From positions 124,001 through 188,000 of the forward strand of contig NC_019695.1 of NCBI RefSeq assembly GCF_000317125.1: a DNA stretch of 64,000 bases. Direction: 5' to 3'. Source of the DNA: Chroococcidiopsis thermalis PCC 7203. Lineage in GTDB: Bacteria > Cyanobacteriota > Cyanobacteriia > Cyanobacteriales > Chroococcidiopsidaceae. The position numbers and the translations under genes are program-made. The notes under the pieces are model-generated. The model did not search any database and was not told the origin of the DNA. It worked only from the letters and a program-made list of their open reading frames with translations. Each line of letters starts with the position of its first letter. The stretch's first letter is position 1. Of the stretch, positions 48,806 to 59,380 are shown one piece after another.

Positions 48806-49251
48806 GGTACACGCCTCAATTATCTTGCAACATAACCTTCAGCTAGCTTAAACCATACTAGCGACGAGTGAGTAGTGAGTGGCTGGTGACTAGTGACTAG
48901 TAAATAGGGCGTGGGATGTGGAGATTTTAAATTTCTCCCTCTGCTCCCTACTCCCTGCTCCCTGCTCTCTGCTCCCTGCTCCCTAGTCTCCTTTGTCTCC
49001 TACAAAAGAGCGGATAACCCTAATCTTGATTGGGAGCGATCGCCCTTTTGCTAGAGATGATTACACGGTAACAGTCGTTACGATAATAAGTGTACGAAAC
49101 ATTTTAGTTATTAATGCTTCTTTATTACTGGGAACAATATCAGCAAGATCGTGCGGCAAATGCGCAGGCGTATAAATGATTTATGACTTGCACCTAATAA
49201 ATTTTGCTTGCTTCTTCCCTTATCCCTCACTCCTTATCCCTCGCTCCTAAT
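48806..49251. repeat. intergenic with STRR clusters
   Basis: GTGACTA-type heptamers (about 48866-48900) and CTGCTCC/CTACTCC heptamers (48940-48988) are followed by TCCCTTATCCC-type units up to the adaptor start. No gene is seen. Confidence 0.75.
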
Positions 49252-50574
49252 ATGACCGCTACCCAGCCTATAGAACTTCCCCTGATTGGTAAAATTAAGC
49301 ATCCAGCGCGTTGGTTAGTTGGGCTAGTGGCTGCTGGTGTCGTAGTGGCTGGTTCTGCAACTTACGTCATCGTAGATCGATCGACACCTAAGATCGACTT
49401 GGCTAAGTTAACCGTACCAGTTGAAGCTAAAGACTTAACGCTGCGGATTAATGCTAGTGGCAAAGTCGTACCGATCCAAAGCGTCAATGTCAGCCCTAAA
49501 GTAGCAGGAGTGCTAAAGAATTTATTAGTAGAACAAGGCGATCGCGTCCAAGCCGGACAGATTATTGCCAAAATGGATGATGCTGACTTGCAAGCGCAAC
49601 TGATCCAAGTACGTGCCAAACTTGCTCAAGCCCAAGCTGAATTAGCGCAAGCCCGTGCGGGAAATCGCATACAAGAAATCGATCGCGCTCAAGCTCAGGT
49701 AGATGCAGCCCAAGCTAGGGCAAACTTCGCACGGGAAAAACTAGAACGTTATCGGAGATTAACGCAACAAGGTGCGATCGCCCAAAACGAGTTAGATCAA
49801 TATGTCAGTGAAAGCCAAAGCGCTCAAGCTAACCTACGGGAAGCACAACGCCAGCTATCGCTGCTAAAAAGTGGTAGTCGTCCAGAAGAGATCGCCCAAC
49901 GCCAAGCAGTCGTGCAAGCAGCTCAAGGTGAGTTACAAGCTCTTCAAGTTAAGCTCAACGATACAATTATTCGCGCTCCCTTTACGGGTTTGGTGACGCA
50001 AAAGAATGCTTCAGAAGGAGCCTTTGTAACCCCCACAACTTCGGCATCTAGCGGCACGTCTAGCTCGAATTCATCGCTAGCCAACTCAACTTCGATTGTC
50101 GTGCTGGCGAAAGGTTTGGAAGTTTTGGCAGAAGTTCCAGAAGTTGATGTTGGACAAATTAAATCGGGACAGCAAGTTGAAATTGTAGCTGATTCTTATC
50201 CCGATCGCATTTTTAAAGGTCACGTCCGTTTGGTTGCTCCCGAAGCCGTTGTCGATCAAAACGTAACCTCTTTTCAAGTCCGAGTAGCACTCGATTCTGG
50301 TCTAAATCAATTACTTTCTGGCATGAATGTAGACTTAACATTCTTGGGTCAAAATCTCAACGATGCCTTAGTCGTACCCACAGTATCGATTGTCACTCAA
50401 CAAGGTAAAACTGGGGTTTTAGTCCCAGGAGAAAAGAACAAACCCGAATTTCGTCCGGTCACAATTGGCTCTAGTATTAAAGACCAAACGCAAATTTTAC
50501 AAGGTTTAAAACAAGGCGATCGCGTTTTTCTCGACCTACCAAAAGACCAACAACCAGAACAAGAAAGTGAGTAG
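49252..50574 (+). CDS. membrane fusion (adaptor) protein of an ABC exporter, HlyD/MacA-type, copy 1
   Basis: A 440-residue protein with an N-terminal membrane anchor (about 20-40, WLVGLVAAGVVVAGSATYVI). A barrel/lipoyl half (SPKVAGVLKNLLVEQGDRVQAGQII) follows, then a long Gln/Ala coiled-coil hairpin (about 115-245) and the second lipoyl half (DTIIRAPFTGLVTQKNASEG). It bridges the inner-membrane permease to the outer membrane. The start is placed at 49252 because the preceding in-frame codons lie in STRR DNA. The permease gene follows after 91 bases. Confidence 0.9.
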   Translation: MTATQPIELPLIGKIKHPARWLVGLVAAGVVVAGSATYVIVDRSTPKIDLAKLTVPVEAKDLTLRINASGKVVPIQSVNVSPKVAGVLKNLLVEQGDRVQAGQIIAKMDDADLQAQLIQVRAKLAQAQAELAQARAGNRIQEIDRAQAQVDAAQARANFAREKLERYRRLTQQGAIAQNELDQYVSESQSAQANLREAQRQLSLLKSGSRPEEIAQRQAVVQAAQGELQALQVKLNDTIIRAPFTGLVTQKNASEGAFVTPTTSASSGTSSSNSSLANSTSIVVLAKGLEVLAEVPEVDVGQIKSGQQVEIVADSYPDRIFKGHVRLVAPEAVVDQNVTSFQVRVALDSGLNQLLSGMNVDLTFLGQNLNDALVVPTVSIVTQQGKTGVLVPGEKNKPEFRPVTIGSSIKDQTQILQGLKQGDRVFLDLPKDQQPEQESE

Positions 50575-50665
50575 GATTAGTGACTAGTAGCTAGGCTCTT
50601 TTATAGCCACTAGTCACTAGCCACTAGCCACCGATCGCTGATAACTAGATAACCAATAACTGAAA
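50575..50665. repeat. heptamer STRR cluster between adaptor 1 and permease 1
   Basis: GTGACTAGTAGCTAG and CCACTAGTCACTAGCCACTA units fill the spacer. Confidence 0.7.
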
Positions 50666-51883
50666 ATGGATGTTTTAGAAAGTGGCAAGATGGCAACGAA
50701 AACGCTGCTATCTAATAAGTTGCGTAGTGCCTTAACGATGTTAGGAATCGTCATCGGCAATGCTTCAGTGATTGCGATGGTGGGAATCGGACAGGGGGCG
50801 CAAAGATTTGTCGCCGAACAATTTGAATCTTTAGGAACTAATGTTTTATTTGTCATCCCAGGTAATCGGGATGCTCAAAGAACGACGGTAGATTTGCCAA
50901 AAACTTTAGTTTTAGAAGATGCCAAGGCGATCGCTACCCAAGTACCGACAGTGGCTAAAGTCGCGCCTCAGCTTCAATCAAGAGAATTAGTCACGTATCG
51001 CAACAAAAATACCTATAGTTCAGTTGTCGGTACGACTCCAGAATATACTGCTGTTCGTAACTTCAATCCAGAAGAAGGACGATTTTTTACCCAGCTTGAT
51101 GTGAAGCGAAACAATCAAGTTGTTGCTTTGGGTTCGGATTTAGCAAAACGATTGTTTATCAACCAAGATCCAATTGGTAAATACGTCCGCATTAAAGACG
51201 TGCGCTTTTTAGTGATTGGCGTGATGGAATCAAAGGGATCTGTCTTAGGAACCAATTATGACGATAGCGCGTTGCTGCCAATTACCACTATGGCAAGCCG
51301 GATTGTCGGCGAAAATTCTCCCTATGGAGTGAGTCTAACTTTTATTTCGATTTCAGCTAAAAGCGATGCCAGTGTAGAAGCAGCTCAATTTCAAATTCAA
51401 AACCTGCTGCGATTGCGGCACAAAATCACAAGAGAAGACGATTTTAGCGTTCAAAGTCAAAAAGATGTACTAGAAATTGCGGGAACTGTCACGAGTGCTT
51501 TAACGGTCATGCTAGCAGCGATCGCAGGTATTTCTCTACTCGTGGGTGGCATCGGGGTCATGAATATCATGCTCGTTTCCGTTACCGAACGCACGCAAGA
51601 AATCGGTTTGCGTAAAGCTTTGGGCGCTACCCAGCACGACGTTTTGATTCAATTTCTGATTGAGGCTGTCATGTTGTCGGCAGCTGGTGGCATTGTGGGA
51701 ACTGCCTTGGGTGTAGGTGGTATCTTACTAATTAGTGCGTTTACTCCCTTTCAAGCGGGTATTTCACCTGTGGCAATTGCATTAGCTGTCAGTATCTCCG
51801 GGGGTATTGGCGTTGTCTTTGGTGTCGTTCCTGCCCGTCGCGCTGCCCAACTCGATCCGATTGTTGCTTTGAGGAGCGCTTGA
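50666..51883 (+). CDS. ABC exporter permease, MacB/FtsX type, copy 1
   Basis: A 405-residue protein with an N-terminal helix (LRSALTMLGIVIGNASVIAM), a large extracytoplasmic MacB-PCD domain (about 60-270), and three C-terminal helices with the FtsX signature GGIGVMNIMLVSVTERTQEI and RKALGATQHDV. There is no fused ATPase, so it needs a separate one; the only one nearby is at 55517. It probably exports a lipid, glycolipid or peptide, as DevBCA does in heterocyst formers. Confidence 0.9.
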   Translation: MDVLESGKMATKTLLSNKLRSALTMLGIVIGNASVIAMVGIGQGAQRFVAEQFESLGTNVLFVIPGNRDAQRTTVDLPKTLVLEDAKAIATQVPTVAKVAPQLQSRELVTYRNKNTYSSVVGTTPEYTAVRNFNPEEGRFFTQLDVKRNNQVVALGSDLAKRLFINQDPIGKYVRIKDVRFLVIGVMESKGSVLGTNYDDSALLPITTMASRIVGENSPYGVSLTFISISAKSDASVEAAQFQIQNLLRLRHKITREDDFSVQSQKDVLEIAGTVTSALTVMLAAIAGISLLVGGIGVMNIMLVSVTERTQEIGLRKALGATQHDVLIQFLIEAVMLSAAGGIVGTALGVGGILLISAFTPFQAGISPVAIALAVSISGGIGVVFGVVPARRAAQLDPIVALRSA

Positions 51884-52776
<893 letters not shown>

Positions 52777-54147
52777 ATGATTAACCCTGAAGCGCCAAAT
52801 AAAGCCGTATCCTTACCATTCGGAAAAGCTAAGCGCCGTAAGTCGTGGCTGGCAGGATTCATCACATTGGGATTGCTGGGCAGTGCTGCCGTTACTTTTG
52901 CGATCGCCCGTACCCAAACCCCTGAAATCGACCTAGCCAATCTCCAAACAGTAATGGTCGAATCTCAAGACTTAAAAGTTCAAATCAAAGCCAATGGTAT
53001 AGTTCAGGCAGTCAGAAAAATTAATCTCAGTCCTAAAGATGCAGGGCGAATTGAGCAATTGTATGTCGATGAAGGCTCTCAGGTGAAAAAGGGTACGCTC
53101 ATCGCCCGGATGGACAACGAAGAATTTCAGGCACAAGTTAAACAATATCAAGCAGGCTTAGCAAAAGCTAAGGCAGAACTAGCGAAAAAGCAGACTGGCA
53201 ATCGTCCCGAAGAAATCGAGCAGGCTAAAGCTGAATTAGCAGAAAACGAAGCCCAAGTCCGAGAAGCGAAATCGCAGTTAACGCTACGTCGGGAACAAGT
53301 GCAGCGCAAACTCAGACCAGCGAAAGAAGGAGCAATTTCTCGCGACGATTTAGACCAAGCTTTGACAGAAGAACGTACAGCCAGAGAAAACCTCGACCGG
53401 GCGATCGCGAGTTTAGCAGTTGCCAAACACGAGCTGACACTGCGAATGAAGGGGTATCGTAGCGAAGAAATTACCCAAGCTGAAGCCGAAGTCGCTCAAG
53501 CCGAAGCCCAACTGAAGTACTACCAAACTCAACTATCAAACACTTTAGTCCGCGCACCTTTTGCAGGCACGATCACGCGCCGCTACGCTCAACAAGGCGA
53601 CTTTGTGACTCCCACAACATCCGCTTCTTCCTCGGATGGCGCTACTTCCGCATCGATCGCCGAACTCTCCAGCGGTTTAGAAGTAGAAGCCAAAATCCCA
53701 GAATCCAGCATTGCGCGGATTACCCCCAATCAGCCAGTAGAAATCCGTTCCGATGCCTACAATAAAACCTTTAAAGGTCGCGTCCGCACAATCGCACCCA
53801 GAGCAATTAGGGAAGATAATGTCACCTCCTTTCGCGTCAAAGTGAGCCTGCAAACAGGGCAAAACCAGCTCAAATCAGGCATGAATATCAAACTCACCTT
53901 CCTCAGCGACAAAATTAAGGATGCAGTTGTCGTACCCCTGACAGCAGTTGTCACCAAGAAAAACGGTCAAACAGGGGTATTTATGCCAGATCGAGAAGGA
54001 CACATCCGATTTCGCGAAGTTGCTCTAGGCGCGAGTAGCAGCACTCACGCTCAAGTTCTCGAAGGCGTGAATCGAGGCGATCGCGTCCTGATTACCCCTC
54101 CCCCCGGTCAAGCCATTCCTGGCGTGGATGAAGAGTCTAGGAGCTAG
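52777..54147 (+). CDS. membrane fusion (adaptor) protein of an ABC exporter, copy 2
   Basis: A 456-residue paralogue of the adaptor at 49252 with the same order: membrane anchor (about 25-43), SPKDAGRIEQLYVDEGSQVK, coiled-coil hairpin (about 120-250) and NTLVRAPFAGTITRRYAQQG. The coiled coil is Glu/Ala/Lys richer than in copy 1. The permease gene follows after 79 bases. Confidence 0.9.
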   Translation: MINPEAPNKAVSLPFGKAKRRKSWLAGFITLGLLGSAAVTFAIARTQTPEIDLANLQTVMVESQDLKVQIKANGIVQAVRKINLSPKDAGRIEQLYVDEGSQVKKGTLIARMDNEEFQAQVKQYQAGLAKAKAELAKKQTGNRPEEIEQAKAELAENEAQVREAKSQLTLRREQVQRKLRPAKEGAISRDDLDQALTEERTARENLDRAIASLAVAKHELTLRMKGYRSEEITQAEAEVAQAEAQLKYYQTQLSNTLVRAPFAGTITRRYAQQGDFVTPTTSASSSDGATSASIAELSSGLEVEAKIPESSIARITPNQPVEIRSDAYNKTFKGRVRTIAPRAIREDNVTSFRVKVSLQTGQNQLKSGMNIKLTFLSDKIKDAVVVPLTAVVTKKNGQTGVFMPDREGHIRFREVALGASSSTHAQVLEGVNRGDRVLITPPPGQAIPGVDEESRS

Positions 54148-54177
54148 GAGTAAGCTGTGGTGGGCGTTGTCCACCCT

Positions 54178-54222
54178 ACTACCAATTACCAATTACCAAT
54201 TACCAATTACCAATTACCAATT
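54178..54222. repeat. AATTACC heptamer array
   Basis: Six tandem AATTACC/AATTACCA-type heptamers lie directly before the permease start and can be read in frame as NYQLPITNYQ, which falsely extends the gene upstream. Confidence 0.85.
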
Positions 54223-54226
54223 CTTC

Positions 54227-55432
54227 ATGAATCCCATTGAATGTATCAAAATGGCAGTTGCTACTCTGACGGCTGATAAGCTTCGGAGTAGCTTAACTAT
54301 GTTAGGAATTGTCATCGGTAATGCTTCTGTGATTGCAATGGTAGGTATAGGGCAGGGAGCGCAGAACTACACTCTTAACAAACTCGATTCTTTCGGACCA
54401 AATCGACTGTTGGTTTTTTCTAGTCGCGACGATTCGGAAGGATTTATTTCCGAACAACGAGGGCTAGTGCTATCGGATGCAGAAGCAGTGAAAAAACAAG
54501 CATCAGCGGTTAAGTCAGCGGCTCCAGTCATTGAAAATAACTTATTAATTTCTTACCGTAACAATCAAACTTATACCCAAGTCAAAGGAACAACACCAGC
54601 ACTACGAGAGATTAGAAATCTCATGGTCGATCGCGGTCGGTTCTTTGATGCTTCTTTAATGCGTCAAAGTTCTCCCGTGGTCGTTCTGGGTGCAGAATTA
54701 GCAGAAAAACTATTCGATCGCGAAAACCCAATTGGCAAAGATATCCAAATCAAAAACACTAGCTTTCAGGTGATTGCAGTCATGACAGCTAAGGGTTCTT
54801 TTGCCGGAGAAAATGAAGATAATGTTGCCTACATTCCCATTACGACAATGGCAACTCAAATTGATGGCAGAAGATCGGCGTTTGGAACACCAATCAGCCA
54901 CATTCAAGTTGCGGCAAAAGATAAACACAACGTGCGAGTTGCAGCTTTTCAAATTACTAACTTACTAACGCGATTGCACGGTAGAAAAGACTTTGTAGTG
55001 GTTGCCAACAAATCTTTTCAAGAATTAGTCTCGCAGGTGACAGGAGTGCTATCGCTGATGCTGGGAGCGATCGCAGGTGTATCGCTGTTTGTTGGCGGCG
55101 TAGGCATCATGAATATCATGCTGGTGTCAGTCACCGAACGCACGCCAGAAATTGGCTTGCGCAAAGCAATTGGAGCCACTCCCCAAGCAATTTTGGCACA
55201 ATTTTTAGTCGAATCAATTATTCTCTCTGTATCGGGTGGTTTAATCGGTACGGCGATCGGCATCAGTGGTGTGGCGATCGTTGGTGTATTAACCCCTCTC
55301 CAACCCAGCGTTCCCATTGCCGCGATCGCCCTAGCTGTAGGGATTTCTGGTGGTGTTGGATTAATCTTTGGCGTAGTTCCCGCCCGTCGCGCCGCTCAAC
55401 TCGACCCGATTATCGCCCTGAAAAATAGTTAA
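54227..55432 (+). CDS. ABC exporter permease, MacB/FtsX type, copy 2
   Basis: A 401-residue paralogue of the permease at 50666 with the same helix-periplasmic domain-three helix layout: LRSSLTMLGIVIGNASVIAM, GGVGIMNIMLVSVTERTPEI and RKAIGATPQAI. The start at 54227 fits copy 1 and leaves out 33 codons of STRR origin. The ATPase gene follows 84 bases downstream. Confidence 0.9.
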   Translation: MNPIECIKMAVATLTADKLRSSLTMLGIVIGNASVIAMVGIGQGAQNYTLNKLDSFGPNRLLVFSSRDDSEGFISEQRGLVLSDAEAVKKQASAVKSAAPVIENNLLISYRNNQTYTQVKGTTPALREIRNLMVDRGRFFDASLMRQSSPVVVLGAELAEKLFDRENPIGKDIQIKNTSFQVIAVMTAKGSFAGENEDNVAYIPITTMATQIDGRRSAFGTPISHIQVAAKDKHNVRVAAFQITNLLTRLHGRKDFVVVANKSFQELVSQVTGVLSLMLGAIAGVSLFVGGVGIMNIMLVSVTERTPEIGLRKAIGATPQAILAQFLVESIILSVSGGLIGTAIGISGVAIVGVLTPLQPSVPIAAIALAVGISGGVGLIFGVVPARRAAQLDPIIALKNS

Positions 55433-55435
55433 GAT

Positions 55436-55508
55436 TTGGGACAAGGAGGACAAGGGAGACCAGGGAGACAAAGGAGTAGTTCTAGCCACTAGCCACTAGC
55501 CACTGTTA
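55436..55508. repeat. STRR remnants between permease 2 and the ATPase gene
   Basis: A few degenerate GGACAAGGA 9-mers and CCACTAG heptamers. Confidence 0.6.
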
Positions 55509-55516
55509 ACTGAAAA

Positions 55517-56254
55517 ATGACTAATCTAAAAAGTATTACTAAACCAGTTATCGTCCGCTTGGAAAATATCTCTAAGATTTATGGTTTTGGAGAAACAGAG
55601 GTGCGGGCGCTAGTAGATGTCAATTTAATTGTGGAACAAGGCGAATATTGTTCGATTATGGGTGCGTCTGGTTCTGGTAAGTCTACAGCTATGAATATGA
55701 TTGGTTGTCTCGATCGCCCAACCAGCGGACACTACTATTTAGATAATTTGGATGTTGCTCAGTTAGATGATGCTGACTTAGCACATATTCGCAATCTCAA
55801 AATTGGCTTTGTCTTCCAACAGTTTCACCTTTTGCCCCAACTCAGCGCTTTAGAAAATGTGATGCTACCGATGGTTTACGCTGGGATCAAACCAGCCGAA
55901 CGTCGCGATCGCGCTACGGTTGCACTCAAGCGTGTTGGTTTGGAAAATCGCCTTCACAATAAGCCCAATCAACTTTCTGGCGGACAACAACAAAGGGTAG
56001 CAATTGCTAGGGCGATTGTGAATCAACCAGTTTTGCTCCTAGCAGACGAACCGACTGGCGCTCTCGACTCGCGCACGACTCAAGAAGTCTTGCAGATATT
56101 TGGTGAACTCAATGCTAGTGGGATCACAATTATTATGGTGACGCACGAACCAGAGGTAGCAAAGCAAACTCACCGAATTGTTTGGTTTCGCGACGGTCAA
56201 GTCATCCACTCGCACCTGACTCCCGATGATATCGGTCAAGTTGCAGCTTCTTAG
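55517..56254 (+). CDS. ABC exporter ATPase, MacB/LolD/DevA type
   Basis: A 245-residue ATPase with Walker A GASGSGKST, signature LSGGQQQR, Walker B LLLADEPTGALDSRT and the switch His in MVTHEPEVAKQTHRIV. It ends the run of adaptor and permease genes and is the only ATPase among them, so it probably drives both permeases or a mixed permease pair. Confidence 0.93.
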   Translation: MTNLKSITKPVIVRLENISKIYGFGETEVRALVDVNLIVEQGEYCSIMGASGSGKSTAMNMIGCLDRPTSGHYYLDNLDVAQLDDADLAHIRNLKIGFVFQQFHLLPQLSALENVMLPMVYAGIKPAERRDRATVALKRVGLENRLHNKPNQLSGGQQQRVAIARAIVNQPVLLLADEPTGALDSRTTQEVLQIFGELNASGITIIMVTHEPEVAKQTHRIVWFRDGQVIHSHLTPDDIGQVAAS

Positions 56255-56757
56255 TAGACAATCTTGAGGAATTTATTGAACTTTGTTGCATGAAAAAAAC
56301 CCGCATTAGCGGGTGGCGATCGCAATTGCACAAATGCAAATTGCCAATTGTTTTTGCTACGTCAAATTTGCTAATAGCTCCATGTGTGCTTTTTTTTAGC
56401 CCCCTTTTTAAGGGGGTTGGGGGATCGAAAAACTGTGCTACTCATCAAAAGATCCCCCCTAGCCCCCCTTAAAAAGGGGAGGAACATGTGCTACTCATCA
56501 AAAGATCCCCCCTAGCCCCCCTTAAAAAGGGGGGAACATGTGCTACTCACCAAAAGATCTCCCCTAGCCCCCCTTAAAAAGGGGGGAACATGTGCCACTC
56601 ACCAAAAGATCTCTCCTAGCCCCCCTTAAAAAAGGGAGGAACATGTGCTACTCATCAAAAGATTCCCCCTAGCTCCCCTTAAAAAAGGGAGGAACAGTCG
56701 TAAATAAGAAACGTCTTACCAACAACAAATGACGAAGGACAAATGACAAATGACAAC
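56255..56757. repeat. intergenic with REP-like palindromes and a 5-copy tandem array
   Basis: An element at about 56399-56429 (CCCCCTTTTTAAGGGGGTTG) is followed by five tandem units of 52-53 bp starting at 56435, 56488, 56540, 56592 and 56645. Each unit carries GTGCTACTCATCAAAAGAT and a palindrome CCCCCCTTAAAAAGGGGGG. CAAATGA heptamers follow (about 56727-56754). Confidence 0.9.
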
Positions 56758-57288
56758 TTAAAGACTAGAAGTTTTGCCTGTTTGAGCTTGTGTTTCTATA
56801 GGCTTAATATCTGTGTAACCCATATTACTTGAAATTGTGCGGAAGATAGAAATCTGATCTTCAAATTCAAGTCCTTCAGTTTGGGAAAGTAAATTTTTAA
56901 TTGGTTCAGATGCTTGATAGCTTGAAGGCATTCCGACAACAGTATCGCCCATAGCTTGAGCCCAAGCATACCAAACCATCAATTGATTATTTTCTTTCAA
57001 CGCACCGTAGGCGTGAGAATAGTCTGTATTTTCTTTGTTGACAATTTGCCGCATAATTGCAAGCTGCTCGTCGTCTGACAATTCGTAAAAGTCTCCTAGT
57101 AGTCTTGGTGCTAGTTCAGGTTCGGCAGCAGTTGGTGCAGCTGGAGTGATTGAATCTCCCATCTTTTTGTAAACCAAATAAAACCAAGCCAACTTAGCGT
57201 CGGTGTCTAAGGCATCAAAAGCTTTTATGATGTTTTGAGTCTCGGCAGAAAGCGCTTGAGACCGATCTGGATTGAAGCTTGATGTCAT
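56758..57288 (-). CDS. helical carotenoid protein (OCP N-terminal domain homologue)
   Basis: A 176-residue all-helical protein similar to the N-terminal domain of the orange carotenoid protein: DALDTDAKLAWFYLVYKKMG, DDEQLAIMRQIVNKENTDYS, WYAWAQAMGDTVVGMPSSYQ and EDQISIFRTISSNMG. No C-terminal NTF2-like domain is present. HCPs bind a ketocarotenoid and quench singlet oxygen or, for some clades, phycobilisome excitation. The clade cannot be assigned here. It probably protects against strong light. It is divergent from the acidic protein gene at 57530. Confidence 0.93.
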   Translation of the reverse strand: MTSSFNPDRSQALSAETQNIIKAFDALDTDAKLAWFYLVYKKMGDSITPAAPTAAEPELAPRLLGDFYELSDDEQLAIMRQIVNKENTDYSHAYGALKENNQLMVWYAWAQAMGDTVVGMPSSYQASEPIKNLLSQTEGLEFEDQISIFRTISSNMGYTDIKPIETQAQTGKTSSL

Positions 57289-57529
57289 TGCTGATATCCC
57301 AGTTAATTTAAACTCTCAAGCTTAGGGTTATCAGAGTTGGGGGACGCAATTCGCCCTCCGAGAGAGATAGTTTTAATTAGTGGGAATTTATATCTTTAGT
57401 AGCAGAGACAGCAGAGACATTAGTAAGAGAAGGATGAGAGAAAAATCTATCTTAGTGGGGTTATGAGAGTAGGCGATCGCATTGATAGGATTGCCTTACA
57501 ACATAAAATAATTTCAATAGGAGTGACCC

Positions 57530-57910
57530 ATGCCAGAAGAAATTAAATCGAACCCTAATGAAACTCCTACACAAGATGCTCAGCTAGCAGCTGAGAATAT
57601 AGCTACTGGAGTCGAAAAAGCACCTACAGTAGATTTTGATGCAGATTATGCCGCTGCCCAGCAATACAGCGTCAGCGAAATCGATCGTCAGGGTGAAGGT
57701 GCGATGGCAGCTGAAAAGGTGACTCAACCTGAATTTCAAGTTTCCGAGTCAGACGAACAGCAAACAGTAGCCAAGCCAACGGGAGATCCTGCTGACTACA
57801 TGGATATGGCAAAGGATGTGAATTCTCCTTCGCAGGAAATCAACAAAGACTCCAAGTCAACCGGAAATCCGGCTGATTACATGGACATGGCAAAGGACGT
57901 AAATTCATAG
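57530..57910 (+). CDS. acidic, probably disordered protein with a duplicated motif, function unknown
   Basis: A 126-residue protein, rich in Asp, Glu, Ala and Gln, without membrane segment. It ends with two copies of GDPADYMDMAKDVNS (the second has GNPADYMDMAKDVNS), each preceded by Lys-x-Thr or Lys-Ser-Thr, so the second copy closes the protein. An AGGAGTG box precedes the ATG. It is 241 bases from the HCP gene and divergent from it. I do not recognise the family. The repeated Asp/Tyr/Met motif may be a binding site for a partner or a stress-protein-like segment; both are guesses. Confidence 0.75.
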   Translation: MPEEIKSNPNETPTQDAQLAAENIATGVEKAPTVDFDADYAAAQQYSVSEIDRQGEGAMAAEKVTQPEFQVSESDEQQTVAKPTGDPADYMDMAKDVNSPSQEINKDSKSTGNPADYMDMAKDVNS

Positions 57911-57917
57911 TTTGAAA

Positions 57918-57943
57918 TAGAGACGTTCCCGCGAGCGTCTCTA
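57918..57943. terminator. palindrome between the acidic protein gene and the MFS gene
   Basis: Eight-base arms TAGAGACG and CGTCTCTA surround TTCCCGCGAG. The element lies between convergent genes and just overlaps the MFS stop; it is of the same type as 42225-42256 and 47871-47902. Confidence 0.65.
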
Positions 57944-59212
57944 CGTGTTTGTCTGGGATAATATACCTCTTTGTTGCAAAACTGGACGGGCTGCTTGTCT
58001 GAGTTTAGGTAACTGTCTGGCAAATAATAGCGAGCCGATAATACAAAAACTTCCACCAATAAGTAAAGTATTGGTAGCACCAATACGATCGGCAGAAAAT
58101 CCAGCAAATAAGTTACCAAATGGAACCATTCCTAAAAAGGACATGGTAAATAAACTCATGACTCGTCCGCGTTTATCATCTTCAACAATAGTTTGAATTA
58201 CAGTGTTACTGGAGGAAATAGTCAGAATAGAACCAAGTCCAATTAACGCGGACATAAGGGTGGATAACCATAGCATTCTTGATAGGGAAAAAAAGATAAT
58301 TCCCGTGCCGCAAAGTGCCGGAGCTAAAGCAATGATTTTGCCCAAACCGACAACTGTTTTGCGAGTGCTTAAATAAATTCCTCCGCCAATTGCTCCCACT
58401 CCCGAGGCTGCCATTAATAAGCCTAAACTGCGCGCGTCTCCACCTAGAATTTTGGTAGCAAATATGGGAACTAAGGTAACATAAGGCATTGCCATTAAAC
58501 TAAATAAAGCTAGTAATAGCAAGGTCGAGCGGATTGGAGAAAAGTTGTAGGCGTAAACAAATCCTTCTTGTAATCTTTGCAATGGATTGGCGGTTGTAAC
58601 GACTATTTTCTTTGGTTTTAAGCGCATTGCTATTAAAGCCGCAATGACAGCAATATAGCTTACACCATCAATTAAAAAACAGTAAGCAGCGCCAATTCTA
58701 GCAATCAAAATTCCCGCGATCGCAGGTCCGACTAACCGTCCGCCATTAACTAGAGAAGAATTCAACGCGATCGCACTGGCTAAATCGTCTCTCTTCTCGA
58801 CCATTTCTGGCACAAATGCTTGTCTAGCCGGAGCATCTACAGCATTAATCACGCCTTGAAATAAACTCAAAATAATAAAATGCCAAATATGGATCGTGCC
58901 TGATAGCGCTAATACTGCTAGCACTAGAGACTGGATCATGGCTAATATTTGAGCAATAACTAAAATTTTATGTGTATTGAATCGGTCTACTAAAACTCCA
59001 CCCCAAACGGCTAAAAAGAAGCTGGGAATTTGACTTGAAAATCCCACAATGCCTAACATCAGCGCTGAATTTGTGAGTTTGTACACAAGCCAAATTGTTG
59101 CCGTTTGCGTCATCCACGTACCAATTAATGAAACCCCTTGTCCAAAGAAAAATAAACGGTAGTTTCTCGATCTTAAAGCAGGTACGACCGCAATATTTGC
59201 AATTCTATTCAT
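57941..59212 (-). CDS. MFS exporter (EntS-type)
   Basis: A 423-residue protein with about 11-12 membrane helices. N-terminal ALRSRNYRLFFFGQGVSLIGTWM and WGGVLVDRFNTHKIL are typical of the EntS/MFS_3 group; DAPARQAFVPEMVEKRDD is the loop characteristic of it. It would export a small molecule by proton antiport. A MarR-type regulator gene lies upstream on the same strand, which suggests control by it. Confidence 0.88.
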   Translation of the reverse strand: MNRIANIAVVPALRSRNYRLFFFGQGVSLIGTWMTQTATIWLVYKLTNSALMLGIVGFSSQIPSFFLAVWGGVLVDRFNTHKILVIAQILAMIQSLVLAVLALSGTIHIWHFIILSLFQGVINAVDAPARQAFVPEMVEKRDDLASAIALNSSLVNGGRLVGPAIAGILIARIGAAYCFLIDGVSYIAVIAALIAMRLKPKKIVVTTANPLQRLQEGFVYAYNFSPIRSTLLLLALFSLMAMPYVTLVPIFATKILGGDARSLGLLMAASGVGAIGGGIYLSTRKTVVGLGKIIALAPALCGTGIIFFSLSRMLWLSTLMSALIGLGSILTISSSNTVIQTIVEDDKRGRVMSLFTMSFLGMVPFGNLFAGFSADRIGATNTLLIGGSFCIIGSLLFARQLPKLRQAARPVLQQRGILSQTNT

Positions 59213-59380
59213 TTTTTATCTAGATTCAGGAAAGCACTTATTTATTAAATAAATACTTTGTTGCCTCGGAACACCATCCAGAGAACTATTGTTGAAACAT
59301 AGGATTGGAGTATGTTGATACTAACAATTTCTCTGCTTCCAGCGATCGCTGTGTACGAGTAACAGTGGAGTTGTGAGTTT

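Noticed and set aside
56435-56697. Possible CRISPR array
   Set aside because: Units are contiguous 52-53-bp palindromic repeats without variable spacers, and no cas genes are near.
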